Shown: positions 1 through 10,584, counted from the first letter of the stretch. The stretch: DNA of 64,000 nt from Acetobacter indonesiensis (GCF_000963945.1 NZ_BAMW01000002.1:62001-126000); one strand, 5' to 3'. Notes: generated by a model not told the origin, from the letters alone. Program-made: numbers and translations.

Positions 1-1266
1 CAGACCACTCACAGAGTTAGCGGAAAACTGGAGCTGCGCTACTTCACGGCGTTTTGCCGCTTCAACCAGATCAGCCGGGACGCCTTCTTTGCGGATTTTT
101 TCAAGAACACCGCGTAAATCAGCCATTGTTTTTGAAGAATCAGCCCCTTTGGGGAAAGCGGCCAAGGCTAGCCCAAACCCGGCTTCCTTTTTAGGGGCAT
201 ATTCAAACCCCGCAAACAGGGCTTTTCCTTGCGGCACCAGATCATACAATGCGCCACGCTGGCTGCCCAACACATCAGACAGAATATCAGCCGTTGCAAA
301 ATCCTGTGCTGTGCGGCCGGGCATTGGGAAGGCCAGTGTGGCAAACCCTACGGGGTAATCGGTCGGTAGCGTAATGGTGTGCGCTGTAGGGGCAACAGGG
401 GTTACTTTATGGCGTTCTGGCAGAGTTTTACGCGGAATATTCCCGAATGCCTCTTTCACCTGATCAAGCGTGGTGACCGGGTTTATATCGCCGGTAATAA
501 TCAGAATAGCATTGTTGGGCGCATACCATTTTTCATAAAAACCACGGAGCAGCGCGGCATTCGTTTTTTCAAAAGACGGGCGCGTGCCCAGCGCGTCTTT
601 TTCATACGGTGTTCCGGCAAACAGAATGGACTGCAACTGTTCAAGATAGCGATAAGCCGGGCTGGACAGATCGCGTGAGACCTCCTGCTCAATCGCGCCG
701 CGCTCCTTGCTCCAGTCCGCATCAGACAGGGTCAGGCCATTCATGCGCAGGGCTTCGATTTTCAGCAAAACGGGCAAATCGCGTGCCTGCGCCGTATAAA
801 AATACTGGGTTACGTCTTCAGTCGTATCCGCATTATAGCTGCCGCCCAGACGGGACCCGATTGCAGCTAACTGGTCTTTATCCAGCCCCTTGCTTCCGCG
901 GAACATCATATGTTCAAGCGCATGCGCGGTGCCGGGAAACCCAGCCGGGGCCTCGGCTGACCCCACAAGATAGTTGATTTCTGTTGTGACCACAGGCGCA
1001 AGCCTGTTCGGCACAATTACAACACGCAGCCCATTGGGCAATGTGGCCCGCACAACCTGTGCACTGCTAAGGGCGGCTGGTACCAATGCTGACGGCATGG
1101 AAGGGCCAGACGGCTGTGGCGCAGTTTGCTGCGCATACACAGGAACAGACAGCGCTGTGCCAGCCAGCAGCCCAGCCCCCAGAAGAAGACCGGACAGACG
1201 ATTTTTCGCCCCAGTTCTTGAGGAATGGCTCTGCTGATGAGGCGCGGAGGAAGCGTGAACCGTCAT
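1..1266 (-). CDS. M16 family zinc metallopeptidase (pitrilysin type), 3' end outside the window
   Basis: The frame opens at the ATG at 1266 and runs off the left edge without a stop, so about 422 residues of a longer protein are present. Residues about 22-46 form a signal peptide ending in VYAQQ, which predicts a periplasmic enzyme. The inverted zinc motif HALEH lies at about residues 115-119, and an acidic AIEQEV segment downstream supplies the expected third ligand. Known M16 proteases cleave peptides in an enclosed chamber, and bacterial members often sit as pairs of active and inactive subunits; the partner, if any, lies to the left. This copy keeps the catalytic motif, so it is the active type. 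The substrate is unknown. Confidence 0.88.
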   Translation of the reverse strand, partial: MTVHASSAPHQQSHSSRTGAKNRLSGLLLGAGLLAGTALSVPVYAQQTAPQPSGPSMPSALVPAALSSAQVVRATLPNGLRVVIVPNRLAPVVTTEINYLVGSAEAPAGFPGTAHALEHMMFRGSKGLDKDQLAAIGSRLGGSYNADTTEDVTQYFYTAQARDLPVLLKIEALRMNGLTLSDADWSKERGAIEQEVSRDLSSPAYRYLEQLQSILFAGTPYEKDALGTRPSFEKTNAALLRGFYEKWYAPNNAILIITGDINPVTTLDQVKEAFGNIPRKTLPERHKVTPVAPTAHTITLPTDYPVGFATLAFPMPGRTAQDFATADILSDVLGSQRGALYDLVPQGKALFAGFEYAPKKEAGFGLALAAFPKGADSSKTMADLRGVLEKIRKEGVPADLVEAAKRREVAQLQFSANSVSGL

Positions 1267-1318
1267 TCTGTTACCTTGTTTCTGCGCAGCGTTTGAAAGA
1301 AAGGGCAAACCGGGGCGT

Positions 1319-1978
1319 TCAGCCCCCAAAACCTGGAATAGCCAGTTTCTTGGCTACAGCGGACAACTGATGCCGACGCAATTCAGACCGTGCGCGGGCA
1401 TCTTCCGTCATATAATTCAACTGAATGGTATAACGCTGCCCCACAAACTGGCGGTGACCATGCCATGTGGTGGGACCGTTGGGGAAAATCAGCAATGTGC
1501 CGTCAACCGGCGGCACTTCCTTGGCGTAATCTTCAATATCATGCGGACCACGCAGTAGGCGCAGGCAGCCTTCCTGCTTTTCCCACGTCTCGCCCGCCGG
1601 GTTCAGATACAGCAGAATGGTAACGCGCTTTGCCAGCGAGTCCGTATGAATCCGACCATCTTTTTCCCGCGTGCGGCCACGGATTGTCAGCATGGATGGT
1701 GCATGGTCAAGATCAAGACCCAGCTTATCCGCTATCATCTGCCGCAGCTTTGGGCCTTCCATGGCATCAACCAGAGACTGCACCAAAGGCGACAGCGTCA
1801 GAGATGCGGGAGGGAAAGACCCGCCTGCCTGAATATCCGGCATGGCGGCAAACAGTCTGGGCAGATCATCCTTCCGAATGAAATTCGGCACCAGAACATG
1901 CGGAAAAGGATCGGTGCTGACTGGCGCGGCAGCCAACGCCGCATAGTCTGGCTGCACTGTAGTCTCTGACGTGGTCAT
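1319..1978 (-). CDS. 2OG-Fe(II) oxygenase (prolyl-4-hydroxylase-like)
   Basis: This 219-residue soluble protein has the facial triad of Fe(II)/2-oxoglutarate dioxygenases: H111 and D113 in IHTDS, a distal His in TTWHGH at about 173, and R182 to bind the 2-oxoglutarate carboxylate. The double-stranded beta-helix lies between residues about 95 and 190. The size and layout match prolyl-hydroxylase-like family members with no assigned substrate. It lies 52 nt downstream of the start of the M16 peptidase gene on the same strand, and nothing in the neighbourhood names its target. Hydroxylation of a protein or small molecule is inferred from the fold only. Confidence 0.82.
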   Translation of the reverse strand: MTTSETTVQPDYAALAAAPVSTDPFPHVLVPNFIRKDDLPRLFAAMPDIQAGGSFPPASLTLSPLVQSLVDAMEGPKLRQMIADKLGLDLDHAPSMLTIRGRTREKDGRIHTDSLAKRVTILLYLNPAGETWEKQEGCLRLLRGPHDIEDYAKEVPPVDGTLLIFPNGPTTWHGHRQFVGQRYTIQLNYMTEDARARSELRRHQLSAVAKKLAIPGFGG

Positions 1979-2123
1979 GCGTTTCGTCCAGATAGGAACT
2001 TGTCGTCGTCATGACCACGGTAGAAGGGAAGTGCAGCCGGAACAAGACTCTGGGCAGCTCTGTTCCTCATTCACAACAAATAATGGCAGACACCCTCCGT
2101 CATTTACGCCCTGATTTTTGCCT

Positions 2124-4085
2124 TTATGGCGCAATGGCCCTGTAGCAGGCATTGCGCTGGGCAAACTGCTTCACACCGGCAGGCAGCGTATTCAACCGTT
2201 CACTTTGCGCCAGCATGGCGCGGCCATCGGCTGACCATTTGGCAAGGCTGATACTGGGGTTACTGAAGCTGCCACTGACCCTGACCGGAATATCCAGCGC
2301 GAAACGGCCTGTTGTTTTTCCCTGCGTGCTAAAAATCAGATCAAACCAGCGGCGGTTCAGGTCAAAACGGGCATTGGCGGATAATGTGCCATCTGCTGTC
2401 TTGATCCGCATGGGCAATGCCTGCCCTACCCCACCATGCGAACTGACAACGCCCAGCAGGCATGACACGTCAGTAGCGCCTTTGGGTTTGTTAAACAGCA
2501 TGCTGATATCGGCTGATGCCGCCTGAATAATCTTTTTGTCCAACGCACCGCTGGTCATGGCCACAGCGGCAGCAATATCAGCTTTCTGCACTGCTGCGTT
2601 CAGGGTGTGCTGAGTTGCACTGGCCGTCATTTGCATATCAACCTGCCCCAGCAAAGGGACGGGTTTGAATCCCAATGCCCGACGAAACCTGTCAATATCA
2701 ACTTTGGCCAGGGCCACGTCGCCCTGTACACGGGCATTCCCTTTCTCCGCCGCGGCAATTTTACCCGACGCCTTTAGCGTAGCCCCCAGATAAGCCAGGG
2801 ACAGATTTCTGACCGCCATAAGCCCCGGTGTAACGGATGCTGACAAACTGGCGTCTGAGAAATGGTAGACGTTATAGGTCACCCCTTTAGCCGACAGCTT
2901 GGCGTCAATCAGCGGGTCGGGGTTGCTGCTGACATCCAGCACCATATCTGCGCCTGAGGGGTTGGATGCACCATCCTTACCCAGAAAGCTGTTCACATTC
3001 AGTTGGTCAAAAGCCACATCCGCTTTGACCTGATCCGGCTTGCCGCGCTCCCCTTCCATCAGGGATGCCTGCGTAATTGTCATGCTGTTGTTTTTTACAA
3101 CGCCCTTGCCTTGGGTCACGGCCCAGAAATTACCGGCGTGGGTAAACTGGCCTTCCATATGCAGCGGGATATCCTGCGGCAGATCCATCCCGGCAATCGT
3201 CATTAACGGATGCGATGTTGGCGTTTCTGCTGTCACTGCGCCAGACAGGCCATCCGCATTCAGCGGGTCGGTTGCGGTACCATCAAACGTGAATTTGAAA
3301 TCCCCTGACTGCCCCTTCACCACCATGCCGTAAGGTTTATGCGTCTGCCGCAGCGCGTCAAATGGCTGAAGCGTGGCGTCAAGCTGCACAGGTTGGCCGT
3401 TATAAGCCCCGTCCACCGTAAAGGACACCGGGGAACTGGCGTCCTTTGTGTTCAGCGTAATCGTGTTCAGGGTTGATCGGAACTCTGACCCATGTGCAGT
3501 GCGGTACGTAACATCACTGTTGTGCATCTGCACATCCAGCACCGTGGGGTAGCTGCTGCGGTCATCCGGGACAACCTGATCAGGCGATGTAATATCTGCT
3601 GCGGGCTCGTGCGGTTTGGCGGATGCCTCCCCCGGTATATCCTTGGTTTTGAAGCGCCAGTTGGGGTGGCGGTCTGGTGTACGCTCTACCAGAACATGAA
3701 TGTCGCTACCCGTCACATGGCGCACAAGCATGGGACCATGCAGAAGTGTAGAAAGTTTGATTTCGACACTCAGATGACCCACATCGACCATATCCGGTTT
3801 GCTACCGCCTGGAATATTGGCAACTTTTACCCCGCCAAGATCCAGCTTCAGCCAACGGCCGGGTGTCACAGACAGGCTTTCAACAGATACGTCGCGGCCC
3901 AGCATGGCTGTCGCCCGCCGCCCCACAAACGGGCCAAAATTAACATGGCTGACTGTCATCCACCCCACAACAACTGATGCAGCCGCAACACCACAAACAC
4001 CAGCACCCCCACACAGAAGCCAGAATCGCAGTGGCCGCTTGGCGGATTTTGCGGAAGATACGGTTTCAGGCTGCTGTGTCATGCT
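2124..4085 (-). CDS. AsmA family protein
   Basis: The ATG at 4085 is preferred because an AAGAGA ribosome site sits just upstream; the open frame extends 18 codons further without such support. The 653-residue product has a short cytoplasmic N-terminus, one transmembrane helix at about residues 21-43, and a long periplasmic region rich in beta-strand repeats, as in the AsmA/YhjG group. In enterobacteria these proteins form long grooves that bridge the envelope and help move phospholipid and assemble the outer membrane. The exact role here is inferred from the family. Two mla loci in the same window show that lipid-transport genes are scattered nearby. Confidence 0.85.
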   Translation of the reverse strand, partial: SMTQQPETVSSAKSAKRPLRFWLLCGGAGVCGVAAASVVVGWMTVSHVNFGPFVGRRATAMLGRDVSVESLSVTPGRWLKLDLGGVKVANIPGGSKPDMVDVGHLSVEIKLSTLLHGPMLVRHVTGSDIHVLVERTPDRHPNWRFKTKDIPGEASAKPHEPAADITSPDQVVPDDRSSYPTVLDVQMHNSDVTYRTAHGSEFRSTLNTITLNTKDASSPVSFTVDGAYNGQPVQLDATLQPFDALRQTHKPYGMVVKGQSGDFKFTFDGTATDPLNADGLSGAVTAETPTSHPLMTIAGMDLPQDIPLHMEGQFTHAGNFWAVTQGKGVVKNNSMTITQASLMEGERGKPDQVKADVAFDQLNVNSFLGKDGASNPSGADMVLDVSSNPDPLIDAKLSAKGVTYNVYHFSDASLSASVTPGLMAVRNLSLAYLGATLKASGKIAAAEKGNARVQGDVALAKVDIDRFRRALGFKPVPLLGQVDMQMTASATQHTLNAAVQKADIAAAVAMTSGALDKKIIQAASADISMLFNKPKGATDVSCLLGVVSSHGGVGQALPMRIKTADGTLSANARFDLNRRWFDLIFSTQGKTTGRFALDIPVRVSGSFSNPSISLAKWSADGRAMLAQSERLNTLPAGVKQFAQRNACYRAIAP

Positions 4086-4318
4086 GTCTCTTTTCCAAAC
4101 ATTGCGCGATGATGATCCACCTTGCCCGGCATGACACACGCGCCATTTCTAACCCCACACGGGTTACAGAACTCCCACCCATCAGGCAACGGGTGAGAGA
4201 CCGCATGATGGAGCATGGATCTGCCATCTGCGCCCACCACACAGCCGCTCTCTTCTGCAAGGCGTGTTGCCGTGATACGCAGCTTGTCTTTACCCTTTTT
4301 CCTTAAACTGGCTGGCGC

Positions 4319-5407
4319 ATGACACCATCCCCTTCTACAGCCCGAGAATCCCGCGCTGTTTTATCCGCCATGATGGCGGGTGTGATGATTCTGTTTTCCC
4401 TGTGGGTGGTACGGCCTTTTCTGCCCGCCACCATCTGGGCCGTGACCATAGGCATAACCACATGGCCCCTGCTGCTGCGTATTCAAAAACTGCTGTGGGG
4501 CAGCCGGGGGCTGGCCGTTTCTGTCACAACCCTGATTGCTTTGATCGTGTTTGTCTTGCCCTTCTGGCTGGCGACAACCACGGTCATGACCCATTCGGCT
4601 GACCTGATGCAGTTTGGTGAAACCGTCATGAAGTTTCGCCTGCCAGCAGAACCCGACTGGCTGGCCCACCTGCCGCTGGTTGGCCCAAAACTGACATCCC
4701 TGTGGCAGAGATTTGAAAATACCCGTGTGCCACAGCTGGTTGACAACATGGTGCCAGACACAGGGCACATTATCCGCTGGGTACTGAATTATCTTGGCGG
4801 TTTCAGCATGCTGGCCCTTCAGTTTTTACTCACGCTTATCATCATGGCCGTGCTGCACATGAAGGGAGAAGCAGCATCTGCACTCGTGCTGGATTTCGGA
4901 AATGCTTTGGCCGGACAGCGCGGCAAGGACATGGTTATGCTGGCAGGCCGCACCATTCGCGGGGTTGCTGTGGGTGTAACGGTAACCGCACTGGTTGAAA
5001 CCGCAGTGGGCGGATTGGGCATGAAAGTTACCGGTGTTCCGTGGGCCAGTGTTCTGATTGCCATTACGTTTATTGCCTGCCTGCTTCAGGCCGGACCGGG
5101 TGTGACACTTATCCCCGCAGTTTTATGGATGTATATTTTCCAAAGCCCGCTCAACGCCACTATTCTGTTAGCCGTTACCATTTTGACAATCGTGATTGAT
5201 AACGTGCTGCGCCCTTATCTGATCAGAAAGCAGGCCAACGTACCGCTTATTCTGATCATGCTGGGCGTGATTGGTGGCCTGTCGGCATTCGGGCTTGTCG
5301 GTATTTTTGTTGGGCCCGTTATTCTTTCCGTCACCTATACGCTGGTGAAAAGCTGGCTGGCGGAGGCCCGGGCAGCCTCCCCCACCACGGCCTCTGCCAA
5401 GCCCTAA
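4319..5407 (+). CDS. AI-2E family transporter (PerM/TqsA type permease)
   Basis: The 362-residue integral membrane protein has two N-terminal helices (residues about 15-60), a soluble insert, and a cluster of helices from about 165 to 350. The late motif GPVILSV (about residues 327-333) fits the conserved GP-rich end of the family. Members are proposed to export autoinducer-2 or act as ion antiporters, and none can be assigned by sequence. The stop overlaps the convergent uvrB stop by a few bases, so the two transcripts must run into each other. No convincing ribosome site precedes the ATG. Confidence 0.85.
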   Translation: MTPSPSTARESRAVLSAMMAGVMILFSLWVVRPFLPATIWAVTIGITTWPLLLRIQKLLWGSRGLAVSVTTLIALIVFVLPFWLATTTVMTHSADLMQFGETVMKFRLPAEPDWLAHLPLVGPKLTSLWQRFENTRVPQLVDNMVPDTGHIIRWVLNYLGGFSMLALQFLLTLIIMAVLHMKGEAASALVLDFGNALAGQRGKDMVMLAGRTIRGVAVGVTVTALVETAVGGLGMKVTGVPWASVLIAITFIACLLQAGPGVTLIPAVLWMYIFQSPLNATILLAVTILTIVIDNVLRPYLIRKQANVPLILIMLGVIGGLSAFGLVGIFVGPVILSVTYTLVKSWLAEARAASPTTASAKP

Positions 5408-7671
5408 CTCCGACTACGGCCACGGCCTTTTTTGGGTTTTGGGTCGTAACCACCCCCACCCGGCCCCAGCGGCCGGGGCACCTGATCCTGTTTTTTGCGC
5501 CGACCGCCTGATTTCTGCCCTGCGGTCGATATCGGGGCCGGTGGGGGTTCTAGCCCCAGTTGCACGGCTTCCAGCCGTTTGATTTCATCACGCAGTCGGG
5601 CCGCAGTTTCAAATTCAAGGTTGGCTGCGGCTTCCCGCATACGCTTTTCAAGACCGCTGATAGCCGCATCCAGATCCTGACCCACAAATTCTGTCACGCC
5701 TGTGTCTTCATCCGGCGCGATGGTCACGTAATCCTGTTCAAAGACGGACGAGACAATGGTGCTGATATTTTTACGTACGCTTTGTGGCGTAATGCCGTGG
5801 GCTTCGTTCCACGCCATCTGCTTTTCCCTGCGGCGGGCTGTTTCTTCAATGGCATAGCGCAGGGAGTCTGTCATTTTATCAGCATAAAGCAGCACGCGGC
5901 CTTCGACGTTACGGGCGGCACGCCCAATGGTCTGAATCAGCGACGTGCGAGACCGCAAAAACCCTTCCTTATCGGCATCCAGAATAGCCACCAGTGAACA
6001 TTCCGGAATATCCAATCCCTCACGCAGAAGATTGATGCCAATCAGCACGTCAAACGCGCCCACGCGCAGGTCACGGATAATTTCAATCCGCTCTAGCGTA
6101 TCCACATCGGAATGCAGATACCGCACGCGAATACCGGCTTCATTCAGATAATCGGTCAGATCTTCCGCCATGCGTTTGGTCAGCGTTGTCACCAGAACGC
6201 GGCCACCCTTGGCTATGGTCAGACGGCATTCGGCCAGCAGATCATCCACCTGATGCTCGACCGGGCGAATATCAGTCACCGGATCAATCAGGCCGGTGGG
6301 GCGGATCACCTGTTCGGCAAACACGCCCTCGGTCCGTTCCATTTCCCACGGTCCGGGGGTCGCGCTGACAAAAACGGTCTGGGGGCGAAACTTATCCCAT
6401 TCCGCAAAATTAAGCGGCCTGTTGTCCAGACAGGAGGGCAACCGGAACCCGAATTCAGCCAATGTCGACTTACGGGCATTATCGCCCCGTTCCATGCCGC
6501 CAATCTGTGGCACCGTCACATGGCTTTCATCCACAATCAGCAGCGCGTCTTCTGGCAGATATTCAAACAATGTGGGCGGCGGGTCACCCGGCGCACGCCC
6601 GGACAGATAACGGGAGTAATTTTCAATCCCTTTGCACACACCAGTTGTTTCCAGCATTTCCAGATCAAACGTGGTGCGTTGGTCAAGGCGTTCGGCTTCC
6701 AGCAATTTGCCCTGCTGGGTAAAGCGGTCAAGCTGTTCGCGCAGTTCCTGCTTGATCCCTTTTATGGCCTGATTCAGCGTTGGCCGTGGCGTGACGTAAT
6801 GGCTGTTGGCGTAAATGGTTACTTCCTGCAAATCAGCCGTTTTTTCGCCTGTTAGCGGGTCAAATTCAATAATACCGTCAATTTCATCGCCAAACAGGGA
6901 AATACGCCAGGCTCTATCTTCGTTCTGCACGGGAAACACATCTATGGTTTCCCCGCGCACACGGAACGTGCCACGGGCAAAGGCGGCATCGTTCCGGCGG
7001 TATTGCAGTTCAACCAGACCACGCACCAGCCGGTCACGGTCAATTTCACCGCCCAATTCCAGCTTCACCACCATGCGGGAATAGGTTTCAACCGAGCCAA
7101 TACCGTAAATGCAGGACACAGACGCCACAATAATCACATCGTTGCGTTCCAGCAGCGCCTGCGTTGCCGCATGGCGCATCCGGTCAATCTGTTCGTTAAT
7201 CTGGCTGTCTTTTTCAATATAGGTATCAGACCGGGGCACATAGGCTTCTGGCTGATAGTAGTCATAGTAACTGACAAAATATTCCACAGCATTATGAGGG
7301 AAAAACTGCTTCATTTCCCCATAAAGCTGGGCAGCCAATGTTTTGTTGGGGGCCAGAATAAGTGTCGGTTTCTGTGTGGCCTCAATCATTTTGGCCATGG
7401 TAAAGGTTTTACCCGACCCCGTGACCCCCAGCAGCACCTGATCCCGTTCGTTTGCCTCTACCCCCTGCACAAGTTCCTTGATGGCCTGTGGCTGATCCCC
7501 GGCGGGTTCATAGTCTGAAACCACTTCCATCCGTTTCAGCTTGGGGCGCGCCGCCTGCTTTTCGGGCTTGAACAGCACAGGCGGCAAAGCCGCTGCTTTT
7601 TCACTTAGGGAGGACCGTTTGGTTCCCCGCGCAGCAGACGTGGCGGAGCGGGATGCGGAGTGTGTGGCCAT
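5404..7671 (-). CDS. uvrB: UvrABC system protein B
   Basis: UvrB is the damage-verifying helicase of nucleotide excision repair, receiving DNA from UvrA and recruiting UvrC. From the ATG at 7671 the protein has 755 residues. Walker A GVTGSGKT is at about 82-89, the beta-hairpin region follows with YYDYYQPE, a DESH box marks motif II, and the C-terminal UVR domain ([10 protein letters not shown]) binds UvrC. Compared with the roughly 670-residue enterobacterial protein it has about 45 extra N-terminal residues and a basic Gly/Lys/Arg-rich tail. A TTG start 12 codons upstream is possible but lacks a ribosome site. Confidence 0.97.
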   Translation of the reverse strand: MATHSASRSATSAARGTKRSSLSEKAAALPPVLFKPEKQAARPKLKRMEVVSDYEPAGDQPQAIKELVQGVEANERDQVLLGVTGSGKTFTMAKMIEATQKPTLILAPNKTLAAQLYGEMKQFFPHNAVEYFVSYYDYYQPEAYVPRSDTYIEKDSQINEQIDRMRHAATQALLERNDVIIVASVSCIYGIGSVETYSRMVVKLELGGEIDRDRLVRGLVELQYRRNDAAFARGTFRVRGETIDVFPVQNEDRAWRISLFGDEIDGIIEFDPLTGEKTADLQEVTIYANSHYVTPRPTLNQAIKGIKQELREQLDRFTQQGKLLEAERLDQRTTFDLEMLETTGVCKGIENYSRYLSGRAPGDPPPTLFEYLPEDALLIVDESHVTVPQIGGMERGDNARKSTLAEFGFRLPSCLDNRPLNFAEWDKFRPQTVFVSATPGPWEMERTEGVFAEQVIRPTGLIDPVTDIRPVEHQVDDLLAECRLTIAKGGRVLVTTLTKRMAEDLTDYLNEAGIRVRYLHSDVDTLERIEIIRDLRVGAFDVLIGINLLREGLDIPECSLVAILDADKEGFLRSRTSLIQTIGRAARNVEGRVLLYADKMTDSLRYAIEETARRREKQMAWNEAHGITPQSVRKNISTIVSSVFEQDYVTIAPDEDTGVTEFVGQDLDAAISGLEKRMREAAANLEFETAARLRDEIKRLEAVQLGLEPPPAPISTAGQKSGGRRKKQDQVPRPLGPGGGGYDPKPKKGRGRSRS

Positions 7672-7743
7672 GCTGTGCAAGATGGGGCACAGTACAGCAG
7701 CCTGCAAGAGGACAGAGAGTGTTATACCGCTGAAAAGCAGCTT

Positions 7744-8190
7744 TTATTGCATATGAAACAACAGGCGCGACAACGGGGTGTGTGACAACACAATCACAAT
7801 CATCCCCACCACAATGGCAATACGCCCACCATAGAAGGCATACGCCCGTGACACGTCATCACGGCTCGCCATATCCATGAAACGATCAATACCAACAAAG
7901 CCGTTTGCGGCACGCTGTGTCCGGTGCCGCGTCAGTTCATCATCCGACAAACCGGCGTCAGCAAACAGGGTGGCCGCATAGGTATCCAGATCATCCTTGC
8001 GATAGTGACTGATGCCACCTTGTCTAACAGATGCCGGACCTTCCCGCAGAAAAAACAGAATTTGCAATCGTTTTTCAGAAATACCAAGATAGTCTGCTGC
8101 CTGCCGTCTGGTAAGAATCTGCTGCCGTGGAAACTGAAAAACGGTTCCCGGCTCGCCTGACAGATCAACAAGGGGTTGCGGCTCTTTCAT
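7744..8190 (-). CDS. MerR/excisionase-type HTH protein with C-terminal membrane helix
   Basis: The 148-residue protein has an early helix-turn-helix (about residues 25-60) of the kind found in excisionases and MerR N-termini, with RRQAADYLGIS followed by a SHYRKDDLDTY wing. One hydrophobic helix of about 20 residues ends the protein (about 120-142). The HTH would therefore be tethered to the inner membrane, or it may be a structural rather than DNA-binding fold. The start at 8190 is chosen because the extra 30 residues upstream look like translated leader; neither start has a strong ribosome site. It lies between uvrB and the aldo/keto reductase on the same strand. Function unknown. Confidence 0.6.
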   Translation of the reverse strand: MKEPQPLVDLSGEPGTVFQFPRQQILTRRQAADYLGISEKRLQILFFLREGPASVRQGGISHYRKDDLDTYAATLFADAGLSDDELTRHRTQRAANGFVGIDRFMDMASRDDVSRAYAFYGGRIAIVVGMIVIVLSHTPLSRLLFHMQ

Positions 8191-8282
8191 GGTGTGCCAG
8201 CTTGCGAAAAAGGCCGCAGCAGAGTCAACGGAAAAGCCCGGTCTGCTGCCCTGCGGGCACAACAAGGCTGCGGCACACACCC

Positions 8283-8307
8283 AAAAAGGGAGCCATAAAG
8301 CTCCCTT
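8283..8307 (-). terminator. Rho-independent terminator of the aldo/keto reductase gene
   Basis: Read on the minus strand, an 8-bp perfect stem (AAGGGAGC/GCTCCCTT) with a 6-nt loop is followed by a run of five T, 12 nt after the reductase stop codon. Confidence 0.8.
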
Positions 8308-8318
8308 CTGGTCATCAG

Positions 8319-9302
8319 TCAGTCACGCGCAGGGGGCGCCATGAATTCAGGCCCCACAGGGTCTGTGATGTCACGGGTCAGAATGGCATCTATGGCTTTC
8401 ATATCTGCGTCATCCAGCGTCCAGCCAAATGCGTCATCCACCCCGCTGATCTGCTCGGGCTTTCTGGCCCCCCACAGGGCGATAGTAGGCCCACGGTCCA
8501 ACACCCAGCGAATAGCCAGTGCCAGCATGCTTTTACCGTGCTTGTCCGCAATGGCTTTCAGGTCCTCAACGGCCTGAAGATACTGCCCGAAACGCGGCTG
8601 CTGAAATTTGGGGTCACTGTTTCGCAGATCATCCCCGCCAAATTTACGGTCTGCCGTCATGCGGCCAGACAGTAACCCCCGGCATAAAGGCCCATAAGCC
8701 AGCACAACAAGATTATTCTGCACGGCATAGGGCAGAACATCTTTTTCAATCTCGCGCTCAAACAGGTTGTAAGGCGGCTGAATTGTCGCCAGCGGGGCAA
8801 ACTTCCGAAACTCCTCCATCTGTGCGGTGGAGAAGTTACTGACACCCAGAGCTCCCACCTTACCGGCTTTGACCAGTTTTTCGAGGGCGCGTGCCGTATC
8901 TTCAATCGGTGTTTTCGGGTCAGGCCAATGAACCTGATACAGGTCAATATGGTCGGTGCGTAGCCGACGCAGTGAATCCTCTATTTCCTGCTCAATTCGG
9001 GCGGGGCGACTGTCACGGAACACTTTTCCGTCCTGCCAGTTCAGCGCCACCTTTGTTGCCAGAATAACGCGCCCGCGTTTGCCTTCAAGCGCTCGGCCAA
9101 TGATTTCTTCTGAATGGCCAAACCCGTAAACCGGAGCGGTATCAATAACATTAATGCCCAGATCAAGGGCTTTATCAATCGTTCTTGCCGCGTTTTCGTC
9201 ATCGGGGCCACCCCACATTGACCCGCCAATGGCCCATGTGCCCAGCGCAATACGTGAAGCCGGTTTGGCAATGCCGGGGATGGTAAGCATATCTGCTGTC
9301 AT
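8319..9302 (-). CDS. Aldo/keto reductase
   Basis: This 327-residue TIM-barrel oxidoreductase uses NADPH to reduce aldehydes or ketones. The AKR tetrad is visible: Asp in DTAPVYG, Tyr in the same segment, Lys in ATKVAL and His in QVHWPD. The start at 9302 is preferred because AGGAAGGAG lies about 10 nt upstream, whereas the open frame extends 20 codons further without a site. The sequence is nearest to the general stress/AKR11-13 type with unknown physiological substrate. A strong terminator follows, so it is probably transcribed alone. Confidence 0.9.
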   Translation of the reverse strand: MTADMLTIPGIAKPASRIALGTWAIGGSMWGGPDDENAARTIDKALDLGINVIDTAPVYGFGHSEEIIGRALEGKRGRVILATKVALNWQDGKVFRDSRPARIEQEIEDSLRRLRTDHIDLYQVHWPDPKTPIEDTARALEKLVKAGKVGALGVSNFSTAQMEEFRKFAPLATIQPPYNLFEREIEKDVLPYAVQNNLVVLAYGPLCRGLLSGRMTADRKFGGDDLRNSDPKFQQPRFGQYLQAVEDLKAIADKHGKSMLALAIRWVLDRGPTIALWGARKPEQISGVDDAFGWTLDDADMKAIDAILTRDITDPVGPEFMAPPARD

Positions 9303-9516
9303 TCCTCGAGGTCTCCTTCCTGACGATGAACCAAAACAAAACAGGCTGCACCATACAAACATGCCACAGCCATTCTATCAAATTTAAGAAATACAGCCGT
9401 CACAGGTTGCATTGGAAAGGCGGGATGCTGCCATTCCCGCATATGGAAACAGATACCAGACTTAAAAACCCTCGAACACTTGACCGTAATCAGAAAATCG
9501 CTGCATTTTTTAAGGT

Positions 9517-9972
9517 ATGACACAGCCTACATCCTTCATGCCCCGCGTTGGCGTTCTGGCCGCCGTTCAGCACGGGTCTGACTTTCTGCTTGTTCAACGC
9601 GCCAATGCCCCGGATGCAGGGTTATGGGGTTTTCCCGGCGGGCGGGTCGAAGCTGGCGAAACACTTTTTCAGGCCGCCGAGCGAGAACTGACTGAAGAAA
9701 CCGGAATATGTGCCACGGCGTGTAGCGTTGTTGATGTGTTCGACAGCCTTCACCACACACCCGAAGGCACTTTGGCCTTTCACTATGTGATTATTGTTGT
9801 GCGCTGCACGATAGATAACAATACACCCTGCCCACCCCCGATTGCAGGGGATGACGCCGCTGATGCCCGCTGGTTTTCTTACGCGGATATTCAGGAACTC
9901 GGCGCACGGTCGAGCTCCCGCCTGGCTGGTCTCACAACACTCATGATGAAAAAAGCTGACAGTCCTTCATAA
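9517..9972 (+). CDS. NUDIX hydrolase
   Basis: The 151-residue protein has a complete Nudix box at about residues 41-64, from GGRVEAGE to RELTEETG, which binds the metal and cleaves nucleoside diphosphates linked to another moiety. The substrate cannot be told from the sequence; ADP-ribose and oxidised nucleotides are typical for short members. The start at 9517 has only a closely spaced AAGG; the next in-frame ATG at 9538 would also leave the fold intact. It converges on dsbB across a strong hairpin. Confidence 0.9.
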   Translation: MTQPTSFMPRVGVLAAVQHGSDFLLVQRANAPDAGLWGFPGGRVEAGETLFQAAERELTEETGICATACSVVDVFDSLHHTPEGTLAFHYVIIVVRCTIDNNTPCPPPIAGDDAADARWFSYADIQELGARSSSRLAGLTTLMMKKADSPS

Positions 9973-10014
9973 AATATTTTGGAAAATAAAATATCTTTCA
10001 AAATGTCCTATGAA

Positions 10015-10051
10015 GCAAAGAGTCAGAAAAGTCTGTCTTCTAACTCTTTGC
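10015..10051. terminator. Hairpin between convergent NUDIX and dsbB genes
   Basis: A 9-bp perfect inverted repeat (GCAAAGAGT/ACTCTTTGC) continues, after one mismatch, with AGAA/TTCT for another 4 bp. It sits between two gene ends that face each other, as expected for a shared transcription stop. There is no clean U-run on either side, so it may act as a barrier or RNA-stabilising stem instead. Confidence 0.5.
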
Positions 10052-10068
10052 GATGCTGCCTCTCTAAC

Positions 10069-10584
10069 TTAGTAAAAAATACGACGGGCCGTGTGTGCCA
10101 CACGATATTTCCAGACACAGAAAGCCACCAGAATACCCGCGGCATATAATCCACCCATCATGCTCATGGAAATAGGCAGATCAGGGATAAGATACGTTGG
10201 GGCATCACAAGGTTTGGAGGGCAGAAGCGGCATGGAGGCCAGTCGTTCGGCCATTGTATGACCACTGATGTGCGGCGCATGGCACCCCGGCAAAGGGCTG
10301 GGCCACCACTGCCATTCCACCCCAACGTGACAGGCCGCCAACCCGATAGAAGTCAACAGAACCGGGACAGCCAACCAGAGAACCGGCCCACCAGCCGCAC
10401 CCGGCAAAAGAATATCAACAACGCCAATCAGAATAAGGATGCGCCACGGCCACCGCTCTACCAAGCAGAGTTCGCACGGCATGATGTGCAGAACATGTTC
10501 CACCCACCACGCCACAGCAAGCGCCAAAATGCCTGCCAAAGCCAGAAACAGCCCCATTTTCCGATTAACCAGCGCAGCTTTCAC
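10069..10584 (-). CDS. dsbB: Disulfide bond formation protein B family
   Basis: DsbB reoxidises DsbA in the periplasm and passes electrons to quinone. The 171-residue protein has four hydrophobic helices (about 10-30, 46-62, 66-86 and 141-160), the first cysteine pair CELC at 37-40, and a second pair at C101 and C126 in the second periplasmic loop, the expected arrangement. The start is a GTG that overlaps the otsA stop by 4 nt (GTGA), so the gene is translationally coupled to the trehalose genes. That pairing has no obvious functional logic. Confidence 0.9.
   Translation of the reverse strand: MKAALVNRKMGLFLALAGILALAVAWWVEHVLHIMPCELCLVERWPWRILILIGVVDILLPGAAGGPVLWLAVPVLLTSIGLAACHVGVEWQWWPSPLPGCHAPHISGHTMAERLASMPLLPSKPCDAPTYLIPDLPISMSMMGGLYAAGILVAFCVWKYRVAHTARRIFY

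Noticed and set aside
4140-4318. Possible RNA gene in the gap between asmA-like and AI-2E genes
   Set aside because: No cloverleaf or clear stable stem could be folded from either strand.
6112-6855. 247-codon plus frame opposite uvrB
   Set aside because: Antisense to well conserved UvrB motifs; a codon-bias shadow.
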